This document shows positions 29,501-36,894 of a DNA stretch of 64,000 nucleotides, piece after piece; positions within the stretch are counted from its first letter, which is position 1, and each line of letters opens with the position of its first letter. The position numbers were made by a program, and so were the translations under genes. The stretch comes from Chiridota heheva. Lineage: Eukaryota > Echinodermata > Holothuroidea > Apodida > Chiridotidae. Below the pieces are notes generated by a model that saw only the letters and a program-made list of their open reading frames with translations, was not told the origin of the DNA and made no database searches. The stretch lies in the NCBI GenBank assembly GCA_020152595.1, contig JAIGNY010000573.1, forward strand, positions 249,501 through 313,500, in the 5' to 3' direction.

Positions 29501-32500
29501 ACCCTCTGGAAATTCTGATATAACATAGTCACTTTTAGGTACTGCAGAAGAAAATTATATTAAAGAAATATTACTATGAATCAGATATTGACAAATCCAC
29601 CAATAGCCAATTTCCACAGGCCAATTGCTTTGTATACATGGTTGTCAAAAATTTGCTCGTCCTGACAAATTTCTTCCATAGGGTAGTACAAATTTTTACT
29701 ACACAACATTTAACTTGCCGGACAGCCTAAGTAAAAGTTTTAGTTGCCTTGATATGATTTTGGTCATTCCCAAGCAGCCAGACAAGGGATTTGTCGAAAC
29801 CTGAGCTGTGAATTTTCATGTGTATTCATATGATATATGGACTATTATTATATATTGACTATTCATATGATATATGGACTATTATTATTACTATTACTAT
29901 ATATGAACTATTACTATATATGGACTATTACTATATATTGACTATTACTATATATGGACTATTACTATATATGAACTATTACTATATATATGGACTATTA
30001 CTATATATGGACTATAACTATATATAGAATATTACTATATACAGACTATTACTATATACGGACTATTACTATATACGGACTATTATTATATATGGACTAT
30101 TACTATATATGGATTATTACTATATATGGACTATCACTATATATGGACTATCACTATATATGGACTATTACTATATATGGAATATTACTATATGTGGACT
30201 TATACTATATATAGACTATTACTATATATGGACTGTTACTATATATAGACTATTACTATATATGGACTATTACTATATACGGACTATTACTATATACGGA
30301 CTATTACTATAGACTATTACTATATATGCACAATTACTATATATATAGACTATTACTATATATGGACAATTACTATATATGGACTATTACTATATATGGA
30401 CTATTACTATATATGGAATATTTACATATACTATTACTATATGGACTATTACTATACTGTATATAGACTATTACTATATATATGGACTATTACAAAATAA
30501 ATTGATGATGAATTTATCTTGATATCTTATTCCATTTAGAAATTACTGCATTTCATTGATTCCAGCAGTGTGTTAAAAAGTGACCATGCAGTGTACAGTG
30601 TGGTATCATAGTTCCCACTTTTTCAGATTTCTTTTTAAATTTCTTTCATTAAAAACATTTGGAACATGAAAAGATGGGTAAAGCATGTTCTTGTAATGTG
30701 CATATTATTCCCATTGCAATAATTAAGAACAAAATATTTGATATGAGATATTCCTTGGAATATATAATAGTTGGAGCCATTATCACATGATTAAACTATT
30801 GCAAAGTAGTAAAAATTGTAAATTCATCACTGACATCAGGCATATTCTTACAAACTGTTGTAAGAATTGTGCTTTAAACTCACTTTGATTTTTTTTATAT
30901 ATTTCTTATTCCATTTCAACCTACAGAACCCTAATAACCACTATGAGTCCTTTTGCTCTTCATTTATTTATCTTTTCAAATTTAAATTGGTAAGAATCAT
31001 TTGATCACTGCACTTTGTGAAATATTTCTTTGATCCCACAATAATGCTGTCAATGTTTTGAGCCTAAGCATAATTATATATTCCTATACCAATAATGATA
31101 ATGCCAAATAAAATTCATGCAACTGAAAATAAACTGAACTTACATCCAACAAATATGAAGATTTAACAAAGAATGCTAAAAATACTCTTAAACCAGTGAA
31201 TACAATAAAAGTTTAAAATATTATATAAAAACCTGGAAACACAGTTGTTTATGGTTTAATTACTGGTAGATTAGGTTTAATATACCAGTCACTTCCAGCA
31301 AGGTTGTTAAAGTTTTACAACTGTGGAAACCGTTAATTTTCATTTTGTTTTTCTATTTATTGTCTTTGAAGGATGATGACATTGACTTCACTCTCTCTGC
31401 GTAGACACCACACCAAATAATCTAATCAATCAATCACATTTATCACAGGCAGTTGGTTTTCCTCAAGTTAGTTTGTAAAATTTATTGAATAAAAATTGCA
31501 CAGCAAAACATCATTAATATGTGGATCAAAAAACTGCAAGAATAAATAACTGATAAATTTATATTGTTCCATACTCTAACAAGGAATGTCATCAAAATAA
31601 AAGAAATTTCACAACAATCAGCACAATAAATTTAAATCCCTTAGAAAAAATACCTTCATTCACAAAGTACAGATACAGCATCACACCAAATGCACCCTCT
31701 CCATCCCTCAACTTGTATGCTTGAAGGATATCCCTTGCTCTAACAGCCATCTCTTCAGTGTGATAGGACACAAAACAATAAGGTTTTTGTGGTTCCATTA
31801 AAATGTCTTCAACATCTCCATGTAAGCTGAATATTTTGCTGATATCTTGTCTATTAACTCCATTTCCTAATCCTCCATTGGCAACCAATAAATGCTGTAA
31901 AACAAAAGGAATATGGCTGTTCTTTTACAAATCCTCCACAAACCTTCCCTTCATATCTTTACAAGATCTTTCAAATCACAAATGAAAACATAGCAGTTCT
32001 GATACAGTAGGTGAAAACTAGAAAATGAATAGCAGACAACTTAAACACATGATACAAATACAATCGTAAAATATTTCCTTTGTTTATTTTTAATCACTTT
32101 TTCCCGCATAAAAGTTTAAAAACTTTCCATCTTTATAAGCAAAAAGGGGGAAGTTCTACACGATATTTTTGAACACCCCAAAAGACCTTAATGATGACAT
32201 TCTAGTAATCTTTACTAACAAAATCAAGTTAATTCCAGCTATTTACATTTCATCATCAACAAATCTGAAATTTGAGGTTCAAATGAGTCAAAAATATAGT
32301 GATTGCTATTTATTCATTACTTAATTACAGTACTTATGTCAAAGGTTGCAAACTGACATGGCTTTCAAAATAGCTTTAAATTTTCCCCTTTTTTTTTTTT
32401 TCTCGCTCATACTGTGGAAATTTGTTGACCTTTCTTTGGTGAACCCCCTGGAATCCATTCCCATTCCCGTTAAACTCCCTACCCTCCCCCAGAATCCCAA

Positions 32501-35500
32501 TCCCACTGAAATCATCCCCCTGAAACCCTTACCCCGGAAATTCCAATCCTAAATCATGGACCTCCCCCCCCCCCCCCATCCCATTCAAGAACCCCTGTGC
32601 ACATATTTTCCAGAACTGCCCACTGTGAATTTATCTTTCATTTGAGATTTATGTAAAAGCAAACAACAGTGAAACTGACAATTCAAATTGTATTTAATAA
32701 GGTTTTTGAGTTTCCGATTCAAGGCTTAAAAAGCTACATACATACACTGTCGCAGTGTAGCCAAGACCAACATCAAATTTGAATTTTGATGTACATCTTA
32801 CTTCCCAAGGAGTCAAGATTATCCGTGATTGGAATAGACTAACCCCATCAACAGCCAATGCAGAAAGTCTGAATGGTTTCCATAATCAGCTGGGCAGACT
32901 AATGGCTGCCTGGTTTGGTGTGGAGTAGTACTCCCTGTAGTACCGTCAGACTGATGCCAGCTGTGTTAGTATGGCTGCCGATGGTGATGGCTGGCCGTCC
33001 TGAGGGTATTACAAATCCTATACCCTCCTGTACTGTTTTAAGTGAGGTGTTATAAGTATAAGAAAATCTCAGTTTTAAGATCTTTATGAAAATGAAACCA
33101 TTTTACCTTGATGTTTGAAGCCCGGCCATGTCTTCAAAAACTGTTCTCAAGGTGATTTCAGTTACTTTTATCAAAGTATTTTTGACTACTTTTCCTTCCG
33201 TAAAAATCGTCTAACGAGATCTCCAAAGTATGGTCAAAGTTCAAAACATTGCCATCAGGCTATAACATTTTACCAGTGGTAATATGTTTTAGATTATTTG
33301 AAATATAAAATTAAGATAATACTTATAAAGTACAATTATATAATCTAAACATTTCTTGATGTTTTATTTATTTGTTTTTGCACACAGTTTTTTTTTTACC
33401 AAAACTATTTAATAAAATTAAATGAACAAAAAAATGTTGTGGGCGAAAAATCAACTTGCAGTTTAGTGGAAGATTCTAAAACTTATTTGCGGTCATTGCG
33501 GTTGTGAATAACTAATCACAAACGTGTGGTGACTAATAAAATGGCAACCAAAATATGAATCTCAGAGAACTTTATACTGTCGTGGAGCTAAATAGGTAAA
33601 AATTTTGAAAAAGTTTTTTGGGAAAAGTGTATTAATTAGACTAATTGATATAAGAATATCCAAAAAGTAAGTTATTTGCAATCATCAATTTTCTACATGT
33701 GAATTTTTTTTAAAAAAACATAAGAATTGTACCTAATCTCTAACAACCCTCGTACGGCAATCCCAATGTCAACCCATACCAAGGGATGTGTATAATAACT
33801 AGATGTGGAGTAGTACGCATCCATATACCCAAATAAAGCAGATAGATTTGGGTATGTGCCCATGTCCATTGAAAAAGTGGTACCACACACTAATCAAAAA
33901 TCAATGGGATTTAACGTCTCAAAAAAAAAGTTTCCAGATTTTTCTGGGAGACTTCATTTTCGATATCAAAATTAACTCCTTCCTCACTGAAAAATTAAAT
34001 ATACTTACTTCAATTTGTTTTTAGTTACAGTTGTAAAATTTGGAGAGAAACAACAATGACAAATGGTCAAAATTAGAAGGAAAGAGAAAAAAAAGAAAAA
34101 CATTTTTGTCAGTTTTTTAAAAAATCGTGAAACGCTCTTAACAATACATGTAATACCGGCGCATGTGCATGCACATACAAAATGTAATTTACACCTCGCA
34201 ATTAGCATGCGCAATATTTTGAATGTCTTTCCCTCATGACACGTACGTACACGCATAGCACCTATGGCGTTATACGCGTTGGAATTGCAACACTCAAACA
34301 GAACAACCCAATTCCTGTGCTTTTTATATGCCCGTGAAAAACGCCTGTAAAAGTTCCTGGCCCGTGTTGTTCTTTTTCAAATTGTATATACTCGCGTACC
34401 CGTAACAATGCTCAGCGTAGAAAATTCAGTTCTATGCAGGAATTTCACTGTAAAAGACCACAGAGCCAAAACATCCAGAAAATAACGTTTTTTATACATT
34501 TCTAGCGATAAGTTTTGCTCGATGATATCATCATTTGATTCGGAAACATCTCCTTTAATATCAAGGATTAAATTTTTATGTTTACAAGGGAAGAGAGAAG
34601 TTGGTAGCCATCGGAAGTAAAAGTTTGTTGTTTCGGTGATGTTGTATTATATTGTAACAGCATTGTATTGCGTTGTACGCTCACTAGGTGAGCACCGGCA
34701 GTTTCTTTTAGTTTTGTAGTTGTTCTGTTCTGTTTTGTTGAATTTTTGGAATTTAAGCTGTTACTTTTAAAATTTTAATTTTGCCTAGTTGTGTTTTGGC
34801 CTGGCCAGCCTCATGCCGCGGAGTATAATGCTCTTTAAAGAGTCAACTCTATATTATTATTAGAAAAGATGAACTTGTTGGCATTGTTATAAATGTAGTG
34901 GGTGTCCTGCAGAGCTTGTTAGGTATACGGATCATGAAAAGTTTACAAAGGGTTTGATAAAAGTGCTTTTTGAAAAACGTTTGTCCAAAGAGGTTAAAAT
35001 TAATTCTAAGTCGTTTTATTTGTATGTTCTCACAAAGCAAAAATCAGGATATTGATGGTGTTACTATCAATAGTGGTAAAGATATGGCTGAGGTTTTAAA
35101 TGACTACTTTGTGTCTGTTTTTACCAAGGAGCCCCCTGCTGATGATGTTGTGGATTATCTTAGTGTGCACTCTCCTGTATCCATTAAGAATGTTGATTTT
35201 TCAGTTGATGTTATGTCTAAGAAGTTAAAGGGTTTGAATTCAAATAAAGCACCCGGTCCAGATGGTATACATCCTGCTGTCTTACGTGAGTGTTCTGGTG
35301 TTCTTTCTGATCCCCTGAGTATTATCTTTTCAAAGTGCTTTGATGTTGGTGTTGTTCCTAGTGATAGGAGAATTGATAATATCACTCCTATTTTTAAAAA
35401 AGGTGACCACAGTTTGCCTTGCAACTATAGCCTAGTGAGTCTTACTTGTGTTGTGTGCAAGGTTATGGAGTCCTTTGTTAAGGATGTTGTACTAGATCAT

Positions 35501-36695
35501 TTACTGGTCAATGATTTGTCCCAGCATGGGTTCTTACCTAAGAGGTCTTGTGTTTCTAACTTATTGGAGTTTTTTGATGATGTCACTAAACTAGTTGATT
35601 CTGGTCATAATGTGGATGTTATCTACTTAGATTTCCAAAAAGCATTTGATAAGAATCTGTTAGACAGGCTCATGTTGAAAACAAGAACGCTTGGTGTGGA
35701 GGAAAAGTGCGCCAGTTGGATATATTCTTGGTTAGTTGACAGGTCACAAAGAGTTGTTGTTAATGGTGAAGTATCTCCATGGAAGAAGTTTCAAGTGGTG
35801 TTCCTCAGGGTTCTGTATTTGGTCCGCTTTTTCTTTAATCTTCATTACTGATATTGATGTTTCCCTTGGCTTGGCTCCAGGATTTGTAAATTTGCTGATG
35901 ACACTAAGCTGTACAGAATTGGTTATGATGCTAGGGATTCTTCACTTTTGCAAACTGATCTGGATAAATTAGTTTCTTGGTCCCAAACATGACAGATGTC
36001 ATTCAATTTTATTTATTTTGGTCAGAACAGTTTGCTGTTGATTACTGCATGAATGGTTCAAATCTTGGTTGTGTTGATCAAGAAAGGGATCTAGGTGTTG
36101 TTATATTACTAGGCCTAGCAATCTGAAGCCTTTTAAACAGTGTGCTTTAGCAGCTGCAATGGCAAATAGAATGCTTGGTTTGATTAAAAGAATTTTTGTT
36201 TTTTTGTTAGAGGTTGTTTTTATTTGTATAAGCAATTAGTCAGGCCTCACCTTGAATATGCTATTCAGGCTTGGAGTCCCTTTTATGAGAGGATAAGTTC
36301 ATTTTGGAGCATGTTCAGTGAAGAGCCACTAAACTTATTCCCGAAGTAAGGAATCTCTCTTATGAATCTACTAAGTCTGGGTGTATTTGATTTTTTTTTG
36401 TCGTGGTGGTGTTCTTAGTTTGGGCTTTTTATGGGATGATTAACCCTTCTTAGCCCGTTATCTTGTTATGTTAGAACTTAAAAATTTACCTAATTTTTCG
36501 CGAAACTGGTTAGCACGAAAGCTAATAATACTTATATAAATTTGAGCTAAACAAATCATCAAAAATTGACGGACATACCTTTGATGATGTTTCAGAGAAT
36601 GTTAATTTACAATTCTTTGAATCCTTCAATATGAATGCCTTTTTCTTGGCGAGTTTTTTGTCCAGTTTAGTCTTTCGCATGCCACTTATCTCCAT
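1778..36695 (-). CDS. ALKBH8: ALKBH8: tRNA wobble-uridine dioxygenase/methyltransferase, 11 coding exons
   Basis: ALKBH8 completes wobble-uridine modification of tRNAs. Its methyltransferase domain (with TRMT112 in known species) makes mcm5U from cm5U, and its AlkB domain hydroxylates mcm5U in tRNA-Gly. The spliced product is about 727 residues (human 664). The order is a basic N-terminus (1-39), RRM (about 40-118), AlkB domain (about 120-330, Fe ligands H235, D237, H290 and 2OG-type arginines R321 and R327), Cys-containing linker CHC, then a SAM methyltransferase with motif I LDVGCGNGK (406-414) and the C-terminal signature [10 protein letters not shown]...[12 protein letters not shown]. All 11 exons have GT/AG borders and phases that join correctly, except for one extra base in exon 7. 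The larger size comes mainly from a charged linker in the last exon. Coordinates give the whole coding span; exons are listed separately. Family and domain order are secure. Expression and functionality are inferred. Confidence 0.94.
2546..3035. other. Start of ALKBH8 intron 10, no features
   Basis: AT-rich intron sequence between exon 11 and the minisatellite. I see no coding potential or repeat here. Confidence 0.5.
3040..4180. repeat. 29-bp minisatellite with 12-unit higher-order repeat
   Basis: About 39 tandem copies of a 29-bp unit (ATATGGCACTG plus a TTATATATACATAAAGGT half) lie in ALKBH8 intron 10. Variant units carrying ACAAATAAAGG have their C at 3351, 3554, 3699, 3902 and 4049, alternating 203 and 145 bp (7 and 5 units; the last step is 147). 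A CTGTCATAT variant recurs at 3432 and 3780, also 348 bp apart. This shows duplication of a 348-bp, 12-unit block. Confidence 0.95.
4181..5040. other. Intron 10 sequence, no supported gene
   Basis: AT-rich, with short poly-A and poly-T runs (4209, 4650). A plus-strand open frame of 82 codons (4773-5021) is Lys/Ser-rich and matches nothing I recognise. It has no splice or promoter context, so I do not call it a gene. Confidence 0.4.
5045..5178. mobile_element. Short palindromic MITE-like element (family B)
   Basis: Left part: TTACCCCGCTAAGCGTAGCG, then GATATTTACGAGAGTTACAC and CTTACCTTCCATGC. The right part contains GCATGGAAGGTAAGGTATAA, complementary to the inner left arm. The middle carries TTAGAATCAGGTCATGTGAC, shared with the copies at 23.2 and 26.3-26.6 kb. 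No ORF; probably a non-autonomous DNA transposon. Confidence 0.55.
5179..6455. other. Rest of ALKBH8 intron 10
   Basis: AT-rich intron sequence without supported genes. A block at 4886-4905 (GTGACGTCACTCCCAGAACA) reappears inverted near 5845-5860 (TTCTGGGAGTGACGG), so an old inverted repeat may be buried here. The evidence is thin. Confidence 0.3.
6456..6605 (-). CDS. ALKBH8: ALKBH8 coding exon 10 (methyltransferase core)
   Basis: The exon encodes [20 protein letters not shown] followed by [20 protein letters not shown] and [10 protein letters not shown]. The acidic GCDRS after strand 2, the [10 protein letters not shown] segment and the [12 protein letters not shown] motif all match ALKBH8. 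Acceptor TTTTCTAG; donor GTAAAT. Length is an exact 50 codons. Confidence 0.93.
7075..7121 (-). CDS. ALKBH8: ALKBH8 coding exon 9 (SAM-binding motif I)
   Basis: A 47-bp micro-exon encodes [16 protein letters not shown]. Joined to exon 8 it gives the SAM-binding loop [13 protein letters not shown] typical of TRM9/ALKBH8 methyltransferases. Acceptor ATTACAG; donor GTGAGT. Confidence 0.92.
7616..7831 (-). CDS. ALKBH8: ALKBH8 coding exon 8 (linker and start of methyltransferase)
   Basis: The exon encodes [10 protein letters not shown] in the linker, then [20 protein letters not shown] and [20 protein letters not shown], ending LDVG. This matches the start of the class I methyltransferase domain of ALKBH8/TRM9 ('[21 protein letters not shown]...'). 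The exon ends within the glycine codon of SAM motif I. Acceptor TTTGACAG; donor GTGAGA. Confidence 0.93.
8575..9720 (+). mobile_element. Cluster of family A repeats ('AAGCCCCGCCCACT' element)
   Basis: At least five tandem or nested blocks each contain TTAAGCCCCGCCCACT, then ATTAATATGCATGA, then CATCACCACCAA, GGGCACATCT, CCATGGGCTA and TGTGTACCACATATGACATG. The cluster starts with TGGTTCCGATGC (about 8590) and ends with GCATCAGAACCA (about 9705), which are inverted copies of each other and so look like TIRs. No protein is encoded. This is probably a non-autonomous DNA transposon family that carries internal duplications. Confidence 0.6.
9721..10092. other. AT-rich intron sequence
   Basis: Very AT-rich, with no ORF and no clear repeat structure, between the family A cluster and the LINE. 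Confidence 0.4.
10093..11820 (-). pseudogene. CR1/jockey-like LINE, 5'-truncated ORF2 (reverse transcriptase)
   Basis: Minus-strand pieces in several frames give RT blocks in order: [105 protein letters not shown] and the 3' thumb region [12 protein letters not shown]. Frame breaks interrupt it and no endonuclease is present, so it is a 5'-truncated dead copy. It lies in ALKBH8 intron 7 in the sense orientation. The 3' end carries TTATCTTGTTATGT, shared with the copy at 34.9-36.5 kb. Confidence 0.9.
11821..13140. other. Intron 7 sequence, no supported gene
   Basis: AT-rich with poly-T/poly-A runs at 12580 and 12697 and short open frames without domain character. I see nothing functional. Confidence 0.4.
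13145..13420. repeat. Dispersed repeat family C, copy 1
   Basis: It shares ordered blocks with 62590-62830, for example AAGAAACAAAA, GAAAGCAT, CAGATTCCTC and AAGTCTT, plus a TGTGGCTTAAA...GGATATGTC...AAAGTAG stretch, all in the same orientation. There is no ORF and no boundary I can define. Confidence 0.6.
13421..14039. other. Intron 7 sequence, no supported gene
   Basis: AT-rich. The plus-strand open frame at 13759-14010 has no recognisable domain. Confidence 0.4.
14040..14255 (-). repeat. tRNA-derived SINE, copy 1
   Basis: The minus strand begins GACCTCCGTGGTGTAGTGGT and continues TAGTGCTTTGTCCTAAC, resembling a tRNA 5' half with box A. It then has a box-B-like GAGTTCGTATCCC. Downstream is the block AACTGGTTATCAAAGGCCGT, shared with the SINE at 54.2-54.5 kb, and a tail ending near AACAATAAGG. 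It sits about 50 bp from ALKBH8 exon 7, on the downstream side. Confidence 0.75.
14303..14440 (-). CDS. ALKBH8: ALKBH8 coding exon 7 with a +1 frame disruption
   Basis: The first half reads [16 protein letters not shown] in the frame set by exon 6. The second half matches the family only one frame over, as [20 protein letters not shown] and CHC. This part holds the 2-oxoglutarate-binding arginines of RTSLTFR and the Cys-rich linker. The change falls at the G triplet 14391-14393: 138 bp are present where 137 keep the phase between exons 6 and 8. Without correction the frame hits a stop at the exon end. Acceptor TTTTAG and donor GTAAGT are intact. An assembly or sequencing indel in a short homopolymer is as likely as a real lesion. 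Confidence 0.88.
14441..16799. other. ALKBH8 intron 6, mostly featureless
   Basis: AT-rich intron of about 2.4 kb. Apart from the 57-bp duplication listed separately, I see only low-complexity A/T stretches (for example 16190-16260) and no coding potential. Confidence 0.45.
15330..15443. repeat. Perfect 57-bp tandem duplication
   Basis: The unit beginning TTCATCACAGACTAAGTATC and ending CAGCAAGCATTAC occurs twice back to back (starts 15330 and 15387) with no difference seen. Either it is very young or it is an assembly artefact. Confidence 0.9.
16800..16909 (-). CDS. ALKBH8: ALKBH8 coding exon 6 (third Fe ligand)
   Basis: The exon encodes [20 protein letters not shown] and [17 protein letters not shown]. 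The His in LWSHG (residue 290) is the third iron ligand, and the [14 protein letters not shown] stretch is a strong AlkB-family match. Acceptor TTTTTCAG; donor GTAAAA. The exon leaves two bases (GG), completed to Gly by exon 7. Confidence 0.92.
16910..17360. other. Intron 5 sequence with poly-T run
   Basis: AT-rich; a run of T at about 17321-17339. No other features. Confidence 0.4.
17522..18260 (+). pseudogene. L1/Tx1-type ORF1 remnant
   Basis: The ATG at 17522 opens an 86-codon frame (Lys/Ser/Thr-rich, then an acidic and Gln-rich part). After a stop, other frames supply a coiled-coil segment, an RRM-like part ([17 protein letters not shown] is readable with a frame change) and the C-terminal [20 protein letters not shown]. 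In L1-type elements this protein binds and chaperones the element RNA. Confidence 0.75.
18540..19650 (+). pseudogene. L1/Tx1-type ORF2 C-terminal remnant
   Basis: The frame closing at 18790 contains [31 protein letters not shown] and [20 protein letters not shown]. Later frames carry the Cys/His region ([20 protein letters not shown]) and [20 protein letters not shown]. This matches the region after the RT in Tx1/L1 ORF2 proteins. The stops show it is degenerate. Confidence 0.75.
19874..20388. other. Intron 5 sequence
   Basis: AT-rich, with no feature seen between the LINE and ALKBH8 exon 5. Confidence 0.4.
20389..20459 (-). CDS. ALKBH8: ALKBH8 coding exon 5 (Fe(II)-binding HxD motif)
   Basis: A 71-bp exon encodes [20 protein letters not shown] and then LGSQ. 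His and Asp of HVD are the first two Fe(II) ligands of the AlkB-type dioxygenase (residues 235 and 237 of the predicted protein). It lies between acceptor TTTAACAG and donor GTATGT. It is too short to be found as an ORF and was located by homology to the family. Confidence 0.92.
20780..21515 (+). mobile_element. Family A repeat, near-complete copy
   Basis: It starts around CCAAAGGTTTTAAGTTCCGA (20782) and ends with ACATCGGAACCAAAAATGAG (about 21505), inverted relatives of each other. Inside are two 'AAGCYCCxCCYACT...ATTAATATGCATGA' blocks, the GGGCACAT and CCATGGGCTAT segments, and a CA-rich stretch (21425-21480) just before the right end. There is no ORF of note. Confidence 0.65.
21616..21819 (-). 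CDS. ALKBH8: ALKBH8 coding exon 4 (AlkB nucleotide-recognition lid)
   Basis: The exon encodes [20 protein letters not shown] and, further on, [19 protein letters not shown]. This matches the ALKBH8 block '[15 protein letters not shown]...YIKHKPDQMTINQYEPGQG' just upstream of the iron-binding HxD. Acceptor TTTTGCAG and donor GTACAG are canonical. Confidence 0.93.
21820..23065. other. Intron 3 sequence
   Basis: AT-rich. A lone GTGGTTCCGATGCTGTTG near 22332 resembles a family A terminus, but I see no matching body. No genes. Confidence 0.4.
23066..23205 (+). mobile_element. Family A fragment
   Basis: It contains TTAAGCCCCGCCTACTCATT, then AATATACATGATGTCACCAC, CCATGGGCTATTTGTGTACC and TTGAGATATTGTATTTAC. 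It is cut off by the family B arm that follows at once. Confidence 0.65.
23205..23345 (-). mobile_element. Family B arm, left side of a nested insertion
   Basis: TTACTTTAAGTTATATCTTA, CCTTCCATGCTATGAACATG and CAATCTGGTCCAAT are the inverted counterpart of the sequence at 26257-26325. The two arms flank 2.9 kb of unrelated DNA, so a family B element was probably split by an insertion. Confidence 0.5.
23346..25588 (+). mobile_element. DIRS-like 5' region (inferred)
   Basis: This GC-richer block differs from the surrounding intron. It contains an imperfect duplication (GTCAGTGGGGTCATAGGCAG near 24810 and GTCGGTGGGGTCACAGGTAG near 24898) and the 'cggctccatacgg' minisatellite listed separately. 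It precedes the gag-like frame at 25589 and lies between two family B arms. That it is leader of a DIRS-type element is an inference from the gag-like frame. Confidence 0.35.
25080..25345. repeat. Degenerate 'CGGCTCCATACGGGTCCAT' minisatellite
   Basis: About a dozen diverged copies of short units around 'CGGCTCCATACGG' and 'GGGTCCATA'. The minus-strand frame across it is repeat-derived. Confidence 0.7.
25589..25960 (+). pseudogene. DIRS-type gag-like fragment
   Basis: Plus-strand reading from the ATG at 25589 gives [20 protein letters not shown] then [12 protein letters not shown], a stop, and next [20 protein letters not shown]. The paired C-x2-C clusters followed by a 'C..CSDW' motif and a Ser/Pro-rich tail resemble the start of ORF1 in animal DIRS elements. 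No RT follows. Stops interrupt it. Moderate to low certainty. Confidence 0.4.
25961..26256. other. Sequence between gag-like frame and family B arm
   Basis: No feature recognised; it probably belongs to the same inserted block. Confidence 0.3.
26257..26596. mobile_element. Family B arm plus a complete family B element
   Basis: 26257-26325 is the right arm that matches 23205-23260 in inverted form. Directly adjoining it, 26325-26596 is a second element with longer TIRs: TTTACCCTGCTTTCTGTATC on the left versus AGCGGGGTAAGTTTAC (reverse) on the right. Each arm continues through a GATATTTAC(A/G)AGAGTTA(C/T)ACTTA(C/T)CTTC stretch. The interior carries AGAATCAGGTCATTGGACCA as in the 5.1-kb copy. 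Confidence 0.55.
26597..27075 (+). mobile_element. Family A repeat with ACAT microsatellite
   Basis: It contains TTAAGCCCCACCCACTATGC, then GCCCTGCCTACTCATTGATA, then ATCTGTGTACCATATATAAC. A long (ATAC)n tract follows at about 26919-27000, and it ends with GATTGCATCAGAACCAAAAA. The microsatellite sits exactly where other copies have CA-rich sequence. Confidence 0.65.
27076..27654. other. Intron sequence with a possible LINE 3' tail
   Basis: At 27090-27165 TTTGTTTGTTTTGATG is followed by GCTTAACGGCACCAC and a TGTGCC. This resembles the 3' end of the I-like element next door (27661-27720), so a second, very short 3' fragment is likely. The rest is featureless. Confidence 0.4.
27655..29224 (-). 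pseudogene. I-clade LINE, 5'-truncated: RT thumb and RNase H
   Basis: Minus strand, 5' to 3': [20 protein letters not shown] and [20 protein letters not shown], then [20 protein letters not shown] (end of RT), then [12 protein letters not shown] (RNase H first Asp). After frame breaks come [15 protein letters not shown] (RNase H end) and [15 protein letters not shown]. It ends with GCAGTGCCGTTAAACATCAA and a (CAAA)n tail. The order RT-RNase H with this tail is typical of the I group. It lies in ALKBH8 intron 3, sense orientation, and is dead. Confidence 0.85.
29413..29541 (-). CDS. ALKBH8: ALKBH8 coding exon 3 (start of AlkB domain)
   Basis: The exon encodes [20 protein letters not shown] followed by [18 protein letters not shown]. 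It corresponds to the '[25 protein letters not shown]' part of the human protein, where the AlkB fold begins. Acceptor TTCTGCAG and donor GTATGA flank it. Its phases join exon 2 (1 nt) and exon 4 (2 nt). Confidence 0.9.
29815..30495. repeat. 17-bp minisatellite in ALKBH8 intron 2
   Basis: About 38 copies of TATATATGGACTATTAC with scattered substitutions (TATACGG, TATAGAC and others). Because 17 is not a multiple of three, each frame cycles through the same peptides ([17 protein letters not shown]); these frames are not genes. Confidence 0.95.
30496..31653. other. Intron 2 sequence
   Basis: AT-rich, no feature recognised. Confidence 0.45.
31654..31894 (-). CDS. ALKBH8: ALKBH8 coding exon 2 (RRM domain)
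   Basis: The acceptor TTTTACAG is followed by [16 protein letters not shown], and the exon runs through [16 protein letters not shown] to LYLYFVNE before donor GTATTT. This is the ALKBH8 [13 protein letters not shown] is a near-invariant family signature, and YCFVSY corresponds to RNP1. The exon leaves one base that completes a Val codon with exon 3. Confidence 0.93.
31895..32740. other. Intron 1 sequence
   Basis: AT-rich, with a C-run at about 32563-32576 and an imperfect CCC-rich stretch (32440-32560). No gene. Confidence 0.4.
32745..32930 (+). pseudogene. LINE ORF2 C-terminus fragment
   Basis: Plus-strand reading gives [20 protein letters not shown] then [18 protein letters not shown] and a stop. 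'RDWNxLP...A.SL..F...L' is the usual end of jockey/CR1/RTE-type ORF2 proteins. Only about 60 codons are left. Confidence 0.5.
32931..34850. other. Intron 1 sequence
   Basis: AT-rich sequence with no supported gene. Short open frames near 33693-34256 show no domain character. Confidence 0.4.
34855..36480 (+). pseudogene. CR1/jockey-like LINE, second copy (antisense to ALKBH8)
   Basis: Same family as the copy at 10.1-11.8 kb but on the plus strand. The open stretch 34970-35851 reads FEKRL.. at its start, then [57 protein letters not shown] and [12 protein letters not shown], then [20 protein letters not shown]. After stops the catalytic FADDTKLYR (about 35890) and [10 protein letters not shown] follow. 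It ends near TTATCTTGTTATGTTAG (36460-36475). It lacks the endonuclease, so it is a dead 5'-truncated copy in ALKBH8 intron 1. Confidence 0.9.
36579..36695 (-). CDS. ALKBH8: ALKBH8 coding exon 1 (N-terminal basic helix)
   Basis: This exon encodes about 39 residues beginning [20 protein letters not shown] and ending SETSSK before the donor GTATGT. The ATG has an A at -3 and a G at +4. The lysine-rich stretch matches in position and character the N-terminal segment that precedes the RRM in vertebrate ALKBH8. The exon ends on a codon boundary, so exon 2 (HLLVANGG) follows in frame. A second in-frame ATG five codons later is a possible alternative start. Confidence 0.75.
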
Positions 36696-36878
36696 AATGG
36701 CAGTTGGTAGCACAAAATCATACAAAATCTATTAGACGGTAAAAGACCTTTCAATTCTCTTTTATCTCGTTCTAACAACCAACACACCTGTGACGTTGCC
36801 TGGTACTTGGGTTCCAGTACCGTTTATCCAGCTGGAAGGCCCAGGAAGGGTCATTTATCATTAAAGCCAATGGGAGGG
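36696..36878 (-). promoter_or_regulatory. Putative ALKBH8 promoter/5' leader, bounded by a transposon
   Basis: Only 183 bp separate the ALKBH8 start codon from the tip of the 10.8-kb foldback element. The stretch holds a CCAAT sequence (36867-36871, plus strand) right beside the element's target duplication and a TGACG half-site near 36792. There is no obvious TATA box. That this is the promoter is inferred from position only; the transcription start may lie inside the transposon. Confidence 0.35.
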
Positions 36879-36894
36879 CAGTAGTAAGAGGCCA

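Noticed and set aside
29818-30312. Overlapping Tyr/Ile-rich ORFs ([13 protein letters not shown] type)
   Set aside because: Translation of the 17-bp minisatellite.
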